In this document: in pieces, positions 38,264 to 52,293 of the stretch
Position numbering within the stretch: position 1 is the stretch's first letter
How the letters are laid out: each line of letters opens with the position of its first letter
NCBI RefSeq assembly: GCF_000247815.1
Contig: NC_021674.1
Location: 34,878,612 to 34,942,611 of the forward strand
DNA: 64,000 bases
Reading direction: 5' to 3'
Origin: Ficedula albicollis
Taxonomy: Eukaryota > Chordata > Aves > Passeriformes > Muscicapidae
Program-made: the position numbers and the translations under genes
Notes under the pieces: generated by a model
Told to the model about the DNA's origin: nothing
Databases searched by the model: none
The model's input: the letters and a program-made list of their open reading frames with translations, nothing else

Positions 38264-41200
38264 TTTCATTGCTTCTACATGTGAAAATTAATTTATTTTC
38301 CTTAGTTTAATTTTTTTTTATTAGCATGTTTTTTATTAGAATATTTTTCTACTTGCCTTTACTTTATCTGTACATTATAATCAGTAGTTCCTCAGATTTT
38401 AGTAGGGCACATTTAAAGTAAGGCATGGAAAGCCAATACAAATAAGTTCATTATTTTCAAAACAATAAAGATCAAGTCAAATGATCACTTCATTTGCTAA
38501 TGTCACCTCTCCCTTTTTTTTTTAAACCTGGAAGGAGGCTGGTACTTTTTTCATTGCTTTGGAAATGTCCTATTCTTTCAAACTGCCTCCAGAACTACAG
38601 TTAGCAGTCCAGAGAGACCATTTAGTGCTGCTAAGATGCTGCGTTTACTAGACTTAGAACTACATCAAAATTTAGCACATGCTTCCTTTTTTTAATTTTT
38701 TTTTTCTTTTTAATGTTCCTTTTTTCTTAGGGTTGGGGTTTTTATTTAAAAATTCTGGAATTTTAGAATACGTCTATTCTGTCTGCAGTCAGTAGGTACT
38801 TTCTGTTCTTTCACAGAACCAAAAAAGACTGCATGAATAACCACAAAGGGAATCTGTTGGAAACCAGTAACCTGGGATTTTTGAGCTTTCTGTGCTTTCT
38901 GACACTGACCCCCTGGAGAACACTGCTTTTGACTTGATGCCGTGGAGAAGGCTTCAAAATTTGAGTGATGGAATTAGAGTCACAGGTGTGTAGTTAGAAT
39001 AGAAATGTGTGATTTCACATGGTGAAGGGGTTTGAATTTGAAGGTTTTAGAATATAGTAATAGGTAGGGCAACAAGAGGAGTAATTGAACTAGATGGTTT
39101 TTATGAGCTTTAGCAGTAATTGACAAATTAAGTACAATGAGATTTAATAAAAGATCACAATAAAATAAAAATGAGACTGAAAACTACAGGTGAATATGAC
39201 AACTATAACATTTGAGGTTGGCTGCAATTTGCAAACCTGAGTACAAGTGAAGACAGTAAAGTATTTTAGTAGAGCTATGAGAGAGTAGCAATTATTATTC
39301 ATAAGCATTTCAACTGCATGACTCACACATGCTACAAGAACTAAATTTTCATGAATTTCCATAAATGATCAGATTTGTATTGTTTAGATGAAAGATAAAG
39401 CTTTCACATGTTGGTAAATGTAGATATATTTTACAACTTGCTAGCTATATCTACAATGTTCCCAAAGAATTAAAGAACTCCAATGTCCAGGAAACAAATA
39501 AGGATGAAAAACCTGCTTCTGCAATTTATCGCAGAAAAAAACTACAATAGAGCCACAGTCCATTATTCTTCTTATGACTGCAATCACATGAAAACTGTAT
39601 TCACTTACTAATGCCTTCCTTGGATGCAAATTCTTTGTTTTCAGCATGGTTACATTCTAGCTTGCTTTCATTTGGCTTGAGAAAAACAGAAGAAAACTAG
39701 ATTCTTAAATTTATGTGCCCCACTTCTATGAGGAAAGGTTCTTATCAAAATAAGCAATTTATATACACTTGCCCCTGTAAATTTTGAAAGATGTGTCTAT
39801 GCAAACACACATATTTAGCACTGTGAACTTTCTGAATGCCTTCTCTCTTTCACTTTCTGAGTCTTTGACCCTGGTGCTTCTCCTGTTTCAGTAAGGAAGG
39901 ATAATCCAAGAGCAAAAGAGTCTGGAGATCCTGGAAGATCTCAGCTACACCTTCTCCATCTGCAGCTCCCCCATGACTGGGTGAGTTCAGAGTCCTTTCT
40001 GGCTTTGCCTACTCCGCCTGACTGTCCCAAGGCTGCTCCCAAGCCCAGACTCATCACTACCTGTGCCACCAACACAGTCACCTTGGCAGGACACACTGTC
40101 CCTCACATGGTCTGGGCAGAAAATTCCATCTTGGAGCTGTCTCTACCACCCACATACACTTTTGCCATCCAGAGAACAGTGTAAACTTGTGAAGCACAAG
40201 GAAAAGCCAGACTCCCATGAAGAAAAAGATTGGAAAAGATAGAAAGCAATAGCTGTGTCTCTGCATGTGGTTATCTGCACTTTAGCCTTTTCAGCAGCTG
40301 TGAGGAATCCCTGTGTGAGGAGTTCAGGCACACAAGAAGTACTGACCCTCTCTGTGTACCTAGGATAGATTATAGCTATGTCCTAAGTTTTCAAGTTTAC
40401 CTGCATATAAAGAGAGTGCTGCTCCTTTCAAAATATCAGGCCTCAAAGCTTTTGCTCATGCACTTATTTTCAACCACCATGGAAGAGGTCTCTGAAAACA
40501 CAAGGGATATTCTCAGTCTGAACAAGAACTGTAGTTCAATGTATTTCTAATGAAGGAGCAATCTGTTTGCTCAATGGACAATATGTTGAATGTAGTCAGA
40601 GGGCCAGCCACAGTTTCTGGTAAAGCAACTATCTCACCTTGCAGGGAGGTTCAATTCAGCTTCCTTTGTTTGCTTCAGGCTGCTCTCTTGTATCCTGTTT
40701 ATTTTCACTCCTCTTATTTGCCCAATATTTTTTTCCTCAAGGTCTTGACTGCCCCATGGGTTGTATTTTTTTTTCTTCCTACACCTCTCTTTCATTTTCA
40801 TCTGCTGATTTATACAGCTGTTACACAGATTGCTGCATTTGCTTTTCAGGGATGGTGTGTAATCTCAAAAGCAATGGGAGACCCAGTAAACTATGTTCAT
40901 TTAAAAAAAAGCCCAAAAAACCTCTTCACTGCATATACAGACAAGGGTGAGAAATAGTGTGCCATATGTCCCTACAATAGACAAAGCTAAGAGCTGAATA
41001 ATATCACTCTCTCAAAAAGGGCCCTTTAATAAAATGAAACCCAAAGCCTTGAATGCACAGAGGGGCAGTAGAAATTCTGAATGTGAATATGAAAAATGTG
41101 AAGTGCTGTAAAAGCCAAGCAGTAGGAGGTCTAGAGGGCAAAATGCAAGTGGTAGGATTAATACTGAAATAGGTGCTGGAGTAACTGCAAGACAAGAGCT

Positions 41201-43321
41201 TAAGGGACACAGATCTAAGTGGTAAAATAATATATACAAATTTGCCTGCTTAAGGGAATGAGAAATCCCTTCCCAATACTGGATGAAAATAAGCCCTTTT
41301 GACTCAGTGTTTTGTAAAGATCTTTTTTACCCTTAGAGAAATGCAAACAGGGAAATTTAAACCTAAAACATTGCTCAGCCTAAGAGAATTGAGTTCTGGG
41401 TGAACGGATGAATGGATATAGATAATATATTATTCAGAATATTATCAACTTGATTCTTTGCTAAGGAGGAAATAAATACTTTTTGTTGAGGTGGAATGCT
41501 GATATATTTGCTGAAACTGTTTCTGACTTAGAAATAAATCAAGTGAAACAATTTGGCCATGGTAAATATGCTAATAACTGTCTGTACAAACTTGATAATA
41601 TTCTTTTCTGATGCCAGTGTTTTAATTTATTAGCTAATGTGAATACGATGACTGGAAAATGAGTATGTGAAGTAGTTAAACAAGAGGTGTAGAAAACATG
41701 TTCAAGAAAGTGGCTCTTCGGATTACTTCCCTCAGGGATGTTCCAGATGCTGCATTACCATACTTTTGACAGGCTATGTAAGAGTAAATAGTTCTAACAA
41801 TAATACTCCCTGCACTTCTTGACTTCTTCCTAAGAAGGCTTCTGATTTTCAGTAATAGTGAAGTTTTCAATATTCCTAAGATACAAGTCTAGTGCAAAAA
41901 GCAAGTTTGTCTTTGACCCAGGGCTCCTTCTGGGACAGAGCACATCAGGGCATTTCTTCCTTGTTGCTGGAGCTCAAATTTAGCCCAGAGTGACTTTGTG
42001 TGAGCTGGTGCAGACAAAGGGTACACCTTGTTTACCTGAACTAGCCATGCCCTGGCTAGCCTGACTGCCAAGGGCAAGGTAATAAAATTCAGAAATCCTG
42101 CCCAGACTTCTCTGTGGACACTTGGGCTGTTGGCCTTTGTTGGCATTGGCTCCATGACAGCCACATCCTTGAGAAGTACCTGAGCTGATTTCAGGTTAGA
42201 TGGACTGCACTTAGTATTTTTCACTACTAGTCAAGATATAAATACTCACTTGGAAAAAACTTGCTAGTACTAAAAATGCTATCTGATGGATTATAATTCA
42301 TTCCTGTTGACAGATGCCAGTTATAATCTGTAATACTATTTTTTTACTGATACACGTGGCAAGAATTATTCATATAATCTGTTGAAATATGCTAATAGTT
42401 TAAAATCATGAGTGCTTTCTAGAATTCATATATTTGTGGCAATTCATGGGCAGCAGACAAAAGACTGGCAAATTTTGTTGAATAAATTACTCATTGTGGG
42501 TTATTATACCTGTACTTCCACGGGTGAATAAAGAAATAAACAAATTTTCATTAATTAACTGGAAAAAAAAAAGCAGGGTGTCCAAATGAACTATTTCTGC
42601 TTGCAAGCATATTTCTGTGGTAAAATATCAACTAATTTAGTAGTAATCTGCAAGATAATTTCAATGTTGACAAATCTGTAGAGATCTGTATCCGTGTACA
42701 TAGCACAAAAATATCTTAAATAAATATCAGTAAAGCCCTTATTGCTTTTTCACTTTATGTACAGATTTGTTCTATGACAAGCCATAGGGTAGAAAGTCTG
42801 GCTGGGTTACAGATGGCAAAGCTTACAGATTTAACTTCCATTTCTTTGCTTCCTTTTCTTTTTTATTCTATGTATTGCAAATCTTTGACTGACAGGAATT
42901 TCAGTGCTAGCCTTACTTTTAGGAATTGGCAGAATAATTAAGCAGCAAAAGGTATAAATGGAATTTTAGCAGGATATCTTGCTTTTATTGTGAGAGAAGA
43001 TTTAATCAAGAACTAATGGTGTACCTTCCCACTCTCAAAATCATGACTTTGATCATGGCTGTCTATACTTCTGATGTATTTTCTCTGGCCTTGGTTTTCA
43101 AAATCTGCCTTACTCCACCAACATGTCATTAAGGTCTTTGAATGTGGTGTCCTCCCAGCAATTTTTCTTTATCAATTTCCACCTTCTGTCTTTTCTGTCC
43201 ATGTGTCTCTCTTATGCTGAGATTTTTGGAATTTACTTCAATGATTTCTTCATGTTGGAAGTCATTCACTTATTGAATTGCTCTTGAATGTATATATGTG
43301 TTTCCATGAATAACTAAGCAC
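38264..43321. other. Unique non-coding DNA
   Basis: AT-rich with T runs near 38512-38524 and 38690-38710. A very faint CR1-like 3' end may lie near 39080-39115 (TTGAACTAGATGGTTTTTATGA). The 135-residue frame at 40550-40957 is hydrophobic because its DNA is T-rich. It shows no domain I know and no splice or promoter context. Confidence 0.5.
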
Positions 43322-43416
43322 AGTAAGGGACCTTAGAGATCATCATCTAGTTCCAACTCTCCTGGCATGGACTAGGGAACCTTCCACTAGACAAGGTTGC
43401 TCAAAGACCCATGCAG
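43322..43416 (-). mobile_element. CR1 3'-end fragment
   Basis: Reads AAGGGACCTTAGAGATCATC, then CTAGTTCCAACTC, a block like GGCATGGACTAGGG, then ACCTTCCACTAGACAAGGTTGCTC. This is the reverse complement of the CR1 3' end in the expected order, where CR1 has CTAGTGGAAGGTGTCCC. Confidence 0.9.
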
Positions 43417-46400
43417 CAGCACTGAAATTGCAAAAATCAGACAGGAAGAAGTCCTCTAGCTATAAAGAGTGTTAATGAAAGGGTGGGTTGTACTATTGCT
43501 GACAAAGAAAATAGCCACGCTAATACAGGTCCTTAACCTGCTGTCTGTCTTGTTTCCTTTCATGCATTTTGATGGACGTGCTATCACCTGGCAAATTTTT
43601 ATCTACACCAGAAAGAAGAGCTCAGAACATTCAAGTGGCCTGAGAGAGGACTTACAATATGGAAACTTATTGTTGATTTTCTTGCTTTGAATATACTATG
43701 AAGACAGACTGTGATGCTGCTTTGCTGGCCCTTCTGCTGTTTTCAGGTGTAAGATGTAAAGTTGATTGTTCTGAATTCATAGAAGGCTGCCTGCAGGACA
43801 CAGGCTGCAATGTCCTGGCAGTTATCACATTATAATTACTTCTTAAAAAAACAGATAATTAAAATCTCTACTTGAAAATGTAATTAAATCATATAACACT
43901 CCCATAAAAGTAACTGAGAGATAGGCATCTAAGAAATAGTTATAAACAGGAAACTTTACATAAACATGACCAAAAACAAATAAAGCAGATACAACTATAA
44001 GAAGCACATACAATGCATAATATCCACTAAATCTGTCATGTCAGAGAATTTCTAAAATGAAAATATTTTTAATCTAATTTAAACTTGTCTAGTTCCTAGG
44101 ACCTTCCAAAGCCATAAGAAAAGCGGCAAAATGAAACTAGTGAAATTCCTATGTGAAATTCAACATTTAAATATAAACTAAGTATGAACTTTGACTTATT
44201 CAACTTCTAATTAATGTATTTCTCCATTTCTGTTCCTTTATGATGCTTCATTAAATAAATGTCTATCAGCATTGTTTGTTCACTTGGAGCTGAGGATTCA
44301 AAACTGCACAAACTTTATATTAAGAAAATAGAATCAATTTTCAGTTCTCACAACTCTTGCTTAAAAACAGCAGATTCCTTGGCCACACTTAAAACCTTCC
44401 CCTACGTCTTCAAAGTGCCTTGCCATTATTATCTTTCAGTATATAAAACACGCAAACAAACAAACAAAGACATCCTGAATAGCCAGGCTAAAAGCATGTT
44501 TCCTGTATTGTGCAGACCACATCTCAGCTGTGAGGATTTGCCTTAGATTTACTTGGTTGCAGTACTTGTTTTTCTCCTGTTCTTAAATGCTTCATTGCTA
44601 TGAGGGCTCAAACAACGAGAGAGTTTTAACCCCACAGCTTTATCTATATGAAGTGATACAAATCAGTAAGATCTTGTGTTTCCTCCTCTTTTTTGGAATA
44701 GAAATTACTGTACTTTGTTCTTTCCTCTGGAGCTCCCCAACATAGCACAACTGTTTGGTCATAACAGGGCTAGTTATGAACTGGCTTGTCTCCGTGGCCA
44801 CAGCAAAGGGGGAGGAATAAGGAGCTTTCCCCTGTGGCACACAGGTCAGGCAGGCTCATAGCGTGGATGTCTGGGGGAACACAAGCACTGCACCTAATTG
44901 CTCTTCTAGGAAATCGTGATGCTCCACCAGCATTCAGCCAGAGGCATGATGTGGCAGCTTTTGTAACAGCTTCCATGCCACTGCATGCCAGGTGAGACAA
45001 CATTCAATTCACGCCATGAAAACTCTTCTAAACACAAGTCATGCCCTTGAGGCCATGATCTAGCTCTGTATAATTATTTCCTTACAGATATGTTATTAAC
45101 ATGCAACTTTCCTTACCCTGACTGGCTACTCAGCTCCAAATGGTGATTGTGCTCTGAGTTCCACATGACCAAATAACCAGGAATTGCAAAATGTGCTTAG
45201 AGAAAGAGCCAAAAGAAGATAAAATTAAACCCATTTTCAAGAGCCTCTGTGAAGTGACTGGGACACAGGGAAGTATCAGAAGATACTGAGAAAGAGGAAG
45301 AACTTGCCTAGTGCAGTGCAGTCTCATGTGGATTGCCCCAAGCCAGCCCTAGGCTAACAGTACATCTACACACACAGAAATACTGTGAACCCAAAGTCAG
45401 CCTTGTTAGAGCGATGCTCAAGCTTATAAGCACAGCCAGGCTGTGGGGCTAGTTTGCTAACACCCTGTAGTGTGGCTTGTCTGCTTCTGCTACTGAGACT
45501 GGCCTGTTCAGAATGGGTCTGACTTCATGTCATGGTACAAACTCCCCCTGTAATTCACAATTAGATTTGATGAGAACTCAGGTTCCCTAAACAGTATCCA
45601 TTTATTTCAAATACCACCAAGACCTCTTGATGCTGACAAGAAGGTCATTAATAATCAGGGCATCTCTGTGCTAGAGGCTTCAGAGAAGTAGAGAAATTAG
45701 CAAGGAAGCTGTAAACAGTTTAGCTCGAGCATCAGCAAGAGTCCTGTCAAGCATTACAGATCTCAGCTCTGGCTCACTTAGAGGCCAGGAGCTCTGCAGT
45801 CCATAGTCCATAGCAAAGGCAAAATGGGCTCACATACATGAGCTACTTGACCCCCCTTGCACTGCTCTGTACCCACCAATGCTGTCTCTCCACCATGTGA
45901 ACTGCTCACACAATTCACAACCTACTCTTAAAATCTCTGGCACAACTCCCAATTTGTTCCCTTTAAGTATCTGGGAAGGTAACAGAAAATCTTGAAGTTG
46001 ATTAAGGAGATTGGGAATACATAACCCTGAACTCACACTATGCTGTTTCATCCCACACTTAGTGAAGCATTCATTGTTCTCAGTATTTTTCTTGACATGT
46101 AAAATATAATCAGTCTTCTATGCAGGCTCTTATAGAGTTGTGTTAAGATAGGAAATGTCAGTCTTTGAGAGCATGAGCAGGTAATGGCCTCTTTTTTATC
46201 TTATTTTTCCTTTTGATTGTCTTGTCTTTTTTTTCTTGTACAAATTTGACCTGAAAAAAAAAAACAAAAACAACTCTTCCAAAACACAGGCACTTGATAC
46301 TATCATCGCTTTTAAAAATGTCTGCCTTGAGGAATCCTAATTTCTTTGTAGAGTAAGTGCTGTTTGTCTTTGACTTTTACATACAGAATATGTATGCATT

Positions 46401-49400
46401 ACTTTAAGACTAAATCCACAAAGGAGCCTGAATCACAGCTGACTCTTCATCCTGCATATTATACTGAGCTCCTCTTTTCCCTTATGCATTATCTTGATGA
46501 TTAGCAAGCACATTGAGGTCTGGGTTTTCATGACTGCTGGTTGTTAGCCTGTTAGGGCTATAGCTTGCCCTCAAGCTGCACTATGAAATGGGATCTCCAA
46601 GAACCTCCTGCTGCATTATTCCATTCCTCATGGCATAGTGAAATTGGGTCAAGGACAGTCTCTGAGCTCCACTCTTCACTGCTGGAGAAGTCATACAGGA
46701 AAATGAAGGCCAGTTCCTACCTAGTCTGGGAGACACTGGCCCTTCAATAGTGTTTGCCACCCAAGGGATCCTGACGCTTAGGGTGGAGCTGCACCAGCTC
46801 CAGCAAGGAAAGAGCACAGAGATCAATGAGACAAAGGGCCTACAGTTACTTTCCTAGTGGTTTCCTTCTTCTAGAGGTACTGAAAGCTCAGCATCAGTCT
46901 CATCCTTCCCAGACTATTGCCACAGAAAGGCTGAGCATGAGGAAAATCTACAGAAGTGAGCCTGTGGCTGCCTTCAGAGTGTCACGGTCATGGTCAGTGG
47001 CAGCTAATCTTAGCCTGACAAACAGCTGCAATTCTTATAAAATTAATCTGATTTTCTGCAGAATTGTATATTTTCCTTATAATAATTAAAACAATAATTA
47101 TATTATAGAAGCACTTTACAAGATAATCTCCTCTTCAATTTCCTTTAGTATTTTCTGGGGGATTACCATGCGTAACATAGAAAGTAGGTAATTGAATTTC
47201 ATTTCTATTACCATTTTGACAGCCTGAACTCTTTCCCAGGGTGACAGATTTAATTTCTCACACATGGCTTATATTGTTTTAAAATGGCATAATAAGTGGC
47301 ATGATCTTGTTTCGTGCTGTGACATCTAAGCCATTATTTAGCAGTATATCTAAAGTATTTCTTCTGAATTGATAGCCATTAAAATTTTTTAAGCAGAACC
47401 TCAGCAGGGACAGATTGATACAGCATCACTGGAATCAGCTGTGCTGTGCTGACTCACATGCTCAGGATTTAACCTGTGATATTGCTGTCACTTTTTTGGT
47501 TTTTTTTTTCCTCTAACCAGATTTTAGCATATTTTTCTTATCAATGGTCTGGAACAAGGCATATAAAAAACCCTGTGAATTAATTATAAACCCAGCCCTG
47601 CAGCCCAGTGAGCTGTGCAAGGGGTGATGTGTCATTGTCAATTTGTGCTGAAGACAATGGCAGCAGAAGGTGTTCTGCCTCTCTCCAGCAGCGCTCAGCA
47701 ACTCACACAGTCCAGGCTGCAGGAGCAAGCTTTGTTTGCATAGCTGCCAAGGACATTTGTAGCTAATTTCAATGCTGGAATAAGTCAGAGCATGGAAAAG
47801 GGGGATAACTCTAGTGAATTCCTTTCCAACACAAATTTGAAGGCTTAATAAGCATTGCATAATACTGCTGCTTTCAGTTCAAAATCAAGTAGTTTAATTC
47901 ATCGTTGAAAAAACAAGCCTGTATTAGAATCCTCTGCTGTGGATATAAATACTTGCTTTCTGTACAAGTTAATAGCTTTTCTGCATGCAAGGGTAGAGGA
48001 AGTTTAAGAAGGTCACAGTTTCCTACTAGCTATATTAAGAGACGGTGACTTGAAGGTGCCACACATCCCAAAATGGGTTGCAAAAGTTCATAGGAATCCC
48101 TTGATAATGGAATTGCCTTTTGTACTTCCATGACACCGAATTTTAGTTCTCCTTTCCAGAGAGGAAGTTTCTGTCCTATTTGTTATAAAATGGATGTGAA
48201 AATACAGGTTAACATGGAGCAGAATATCTGATAGCTAATCTTAAAAGGAAGAAGCCACTATAGCAGAAGACAAGCAAAATGTAAAATAATTATATAGACT
48301 TAATAACAAAGCATAGTCAGTCCTTTGCACTTGCTTTGCATTCTTGGTAACCATTCTATGAAAATCTTTTTGCCTCAGTTCCTGAAAAGAATTTTGTGAT
48401 AAAGCAATATGTACGTGAAACATCTATAATTTTTAACTCTTCAATTATTTCAGACACAGTATCTGCAGGACTGGGAACTCTATTTCTATACCCATCATTT
48501 CCTCTTGCAGCCGTCAGCACACACCTCACAAAGGCCCTATAGCAGTGCTCAGTGAAAACAGAAGCAAGGGCCAGACTGTGGTACTTTGCAGAAGCTGTTT
48601 CAATCTTTTCTCAACCTGGTAAAGCAGAAGACAGCAGGTAAAGTGATTATAGATGGGGAAGCAGCTATGATATACCAAATAAGATGATAACACTGTGGGT
48701 GCTCTATACACTATTACTCTATACAATAGTAATAACATCTATTTTCTCTGGTTATCCGTGCTGAGAATATGTCTTATGTGAGAAACTTCCTTCCTAAGTA
48801 GAAAGAAAATTATTTAATGTTTCACCAGAATTAGTGCAGCAATTTGGAAAATTCTGTATAATCAATGTGGACAAGGTAGGAAACATTTTGGGAAATGTTG
48901 GCAGAAATAATGGAAGCAATTACTAAAGGATGTATAGTGTAGCAATATTCTAGAATGTGATTGCAACACTGTCCCTCTGGCATTTTAAGGACTCCTAAAA
49001 GTATTGACACACTTGCCACGTCAATCTGCTGGAAGACAATGAAAATATGTGTACATTACTAGTTAGCTTCCTTTGGGGCTTCAAATCAATCTCCAGCAGC
49101 ATCAGTAGGTTAATCAATGCTATTTCCCTAAAACTAAACTAGTTCTTTCCAGCAGCAGATCTCTTCTGCCCTTGCAGGTGGTCTACCTTGACTGCAGCCA
49201 ATTGGACAGGAGGCTAATAAGGTTTTGGAGTTCACAGTAGCATATTTATTTTGACTTTAGGTGCAAATGTCAAGAAAAACCAGCTGTTTCCAAACCAAAA
49301 GAACTGCAACAGAACTTCTTGGCTTGCCTCAGACAGAAGTGCTGCCTAGCCGGCCTCAGTCTACCACTGCTGAGGTCAGGAGGATTTGTAGAGGGCTTTT

Positions 49401-50100
49401 CCTTCAACTGGCAAAGCACATCATATTTATAGTTAGTGCCTGGTACTGCTGTGGAGGAGTTGGCTAAAAATGTTTTGAAAGAGAAAAAAAAAAAAAGGGA
49501 TGAAATACATACATGATAAAATAGAAATGCAGTGTCTTTTGTCCTTTTATATTTTCTGGTTTGTAAGACTGTATCTAGCCTAAGGTCTAATGAAGTTCCC
49601 CTCTAAACTATTACTAAGAAGTTCAGTATATAAAAAGGTATGCTATTGATAAGCCAAATTTCATGAAGAAAAAGTAAAATAGACGGATTTACCTTGAAGA
49701 GTCTGTAGTCAGGGACCTAAGTGCTTACCAAAAATTCATGGCTTCCCTTCTTCAGAGCATTCAAACTCCAGTAACACATCTACAGGAAAGGAGAGGGGAA
49801 AATTCAAACACTCAGTGAATCAATAGGAAGTAGGCAAGAAGTGGCTGTGAAATAAGTAGCAGTTAAGTGGATTAATCTGGCACAAAAGTTGGCAAGGTTT
49901 TTTCTGCTTAGCTTTACTAGCTGAAATTTGAACTGAACATGGAGCCCTCTGTGGCCTGTTTAACCTCCTGCAATCCTATTTATCTGAGAGAATAAAATGT
50001 TCACTTTCTTCTAAAGGAAAATCAGGAGCCCAGAAGACATGCTTCCATGATTCATTAATTGTGGAGGAAATGATACCTATTCGATATTTAACTGATTTTC
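43417..50100. other. Unique AT-rich non-coding DNA
   Basis: Nearly 7 kb with no supported gene. Short A or T runs are frequent. Frames up to 115 residues (47513-47860, minus strand) lack recognisable domains. Confidence 0.5.
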
Positions 50101-50158
50101 TAATTATTATTGTTATTATTATTAGTATTATTATTAGTATTAGTATTAGTATTAGTAT

Positions 50159-50193
<35 letters not shown>

Positions 50194-50285
50194 TTAGTAG
50201 TATTAGTAGTATTATTGTTGTTGCTGTTGTTGTTGCTGGTGTTGTTGCTGTTGTTGTTGCTGTTGTTGTTGCTATTATTATTAAA
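50101..50285 (+). repeat. Compound trinucleotide microsatellite
   Basis: Starts as (ATT)n, passes through (ATTAGT)n and AGT-rich units, and ends as (GTT)n with GCT and GGT variants. The isoleucine/serine and leucine/valine repeat frames are artefacts. On the minus strand this gives polar Asn/Thr repeats. Confidence 0.97.
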
Positions 50286-51522
50286 TACAGTCAAAATAAA
50301 CTTAAAGAAAAAGGTAAATGGAACGTAGAAGTGAAAATCTAGGAAATCTCAGAATAACACATTTGGTTTTTTTTTAACTCTGTGTGTGTGTGTGTTTGTG
50401 TGTGTTCAGTGGTTTTGTTTTATTCCCAAAGGAAGAATGTGGTAAAATCGAAACAAAAGCACAGGGGGTTACAACGTCCATGGATCCATGTTTGAATGTA
50501 AACCTTTTCCCCATCTAAGCAACCACAGTAGTTATAAGAGTAAATAATGCACAGTTACCACCACAGTTAGGGAGCTGTCACCACAGCTAAGAGCTTGTCT
50601 GTCTGACCAGTGTGACTGAGGAAGTTCACGTACACCTTCCAACACTGAAGCCTGCCGCACCCTGCACTCAGAATCCTTGCTGCTAAGTGCCTGTCCACCT
50701 CCTCTGATGAACTGGTTGGAGCATGGATTGCTCCTTCCTTCATCCCTGGCAGATGTCAGTATGTATTGAGGAGAAAAGCATTATATTCTTCTGAGCAGCA
50801 ACTGCATTTTGCTGAAGAGATCTTTTCCTCCTTCCAAGGTCGTAGGACAGTAGAGCTACAAAGCACAATCTGGTTTTCTCTGTGGAAGCAATGCAAGATG
50901 CAGAGGAAATTATTTACCATAATTTTTCACTTAAACCTTTTTAATTTCTTTTTTTTTTCCTTAAATTTGATGTGAAGTTCCTAGGAAATTCTGTACTTAT
51001 GTTAATGTAGCATTAAAGTTGATAAATCAAGTTCTCAAATGTCATGAAATGCAGAAGTCAGGCTCAACCTTTACTCTGGCTCTGCCTCTTTCTCAAAATA
51101 CAGACAGTCTTTATGCTGTTATAAATTATTACTCAGACTACATAGGAGTCAGAATAACAAACTGGAATTCTCTACAAAGGTTTATAAATAGCAAATGCAT
51201 GACAGAAAATGCTGTGCAGCTGTGATATATAAGGAAAGGAGTGTTTTCACAAATGCTTCAGTATGTTCTTCCTTGTGTTTCAGTTTGGCATGATCATCTC
51301 TCTGTCTTGATCATCCCTCTGTTACCATTCATGCAAGGAGATTCTGGATATCATTGGTATTGTGGAGTTCCTGCCCTTCAGAGTGATACTGATATTCATG
51401 TGCAAATGGAAGTATTCTTATGTGAATACAAGTGTTCATTTTTCCTCCCAAGACTGCTGGCTACTGAAGATAAGCTTTTCTGGCCTAAAAGGAAAGAATG
51501 GTAACACCTTGGAAGTACAAAA
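50286..51522. other. Unique DNA with a (TG)n run
   Basis: A short (TG)n run lies at about 50381-50405. Nothing else is recognised. Confidence 0.5.
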
Positions 51523-51954
51523 GTCTTCAAAGCTTCTCCTTCCTGAACAGCCCTTGCTGAACAGCTGCAGCAGCAGCAAGACAGGACTCTGCCCAAAGCT
51601 GGATTTGTCCAGGATCCCATTACAGTCAGTAAACACTGACTATGCTGGCACCTATCCTCGAGGGTGGGCAAGGAAGACGAGACTGATCAGTATTTCCCCT
51701 CTGGCCCCTTCTTCAGTCACCAGTCACCCCACATGCATCGTTCCTATTCCCTCTCTGAATTGAGCCCTTTCAGATCAGCAGAGGAGGTTACTTGGTAAGG
51801 AAACTTCCCTGTCTGACCGTCCAGGAGCCAGTCTGACAGTCACACTTATGAATTGAGCCCTTTCAGATCAGCAGAGGAGGCTACCTGTTAAGGAAACTTC
51901 CCTGTCTGACCATCCAGGAGCCAGTCTGACAGTCACACTTGCACCACCTGAGCG
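51523..51954 (+). repeat. Nested duplication, first block (A-B1-B2)
   Basis: Segment A (51523-51755) is followed by B1 (51756-51848) and B2 (51849-51940), then GCACCACCTGAGCG. B1 and B2 both start TGAATTGAGCCCTTTCAG but differ at about five bases (GTTACTTGGTAAG against GCTACCTGTTAAG, CCGTCC against CCATCC). Confidence 0.93.
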
Positions 51955-52293
51955 GTCTTCAAAGCTTCTCCTTCCTGAACAGCCCTTGCTGAACAGCTGC
52001 AGCAGCAGCAAGACAGGACTCTGCCCAAAGCTGGATTTGTCCAGGATCCCATTACAGTCAGTAAACACTGACTATGCTGGCACCTATCCTCGAGGGTGGG
52101 CAAGGAAGACGAGACTGATCAGTATTTCCCCTCTGGCCCCTTCTTCAGTCACCAGTCACCCCACATGCATCGTTCCTATTCCCTCTCTGAATTGAGCCCT
52201 TTCAGATCAGCAGAGGAGGCTACCTGTTAAGGAAACTTCCCTGTCTGACCATCCAGGAGCCAGTCTGACAGTCACACTTGCACCACCTGAGCG
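51955..52293 (+). repeat. Nested duplication, second block (A-B3)
   Basis: A second A (51955-52187) looks identical to the first over 233 bp. It is followed by one B unit (52188-52293) that is identical to B2, not B1, and ends in the same GCACCACCTGAGCG. The open frames inside repeat accordingly, and no protein family is recognised. Confidence 0.93.

Noticed and set aside
40550..40957. 135-residue hydrophobic frame
   Set aside because: The hydrophobicity comes from T-rich DNA; no known domain, and a second frame overlaps it.
45525..45850. Possible second LTR (ATGTCATGGTACAAAC start)
   Set aside because: I could not find a matching end or target-site duplication, and the similarity is too vague.
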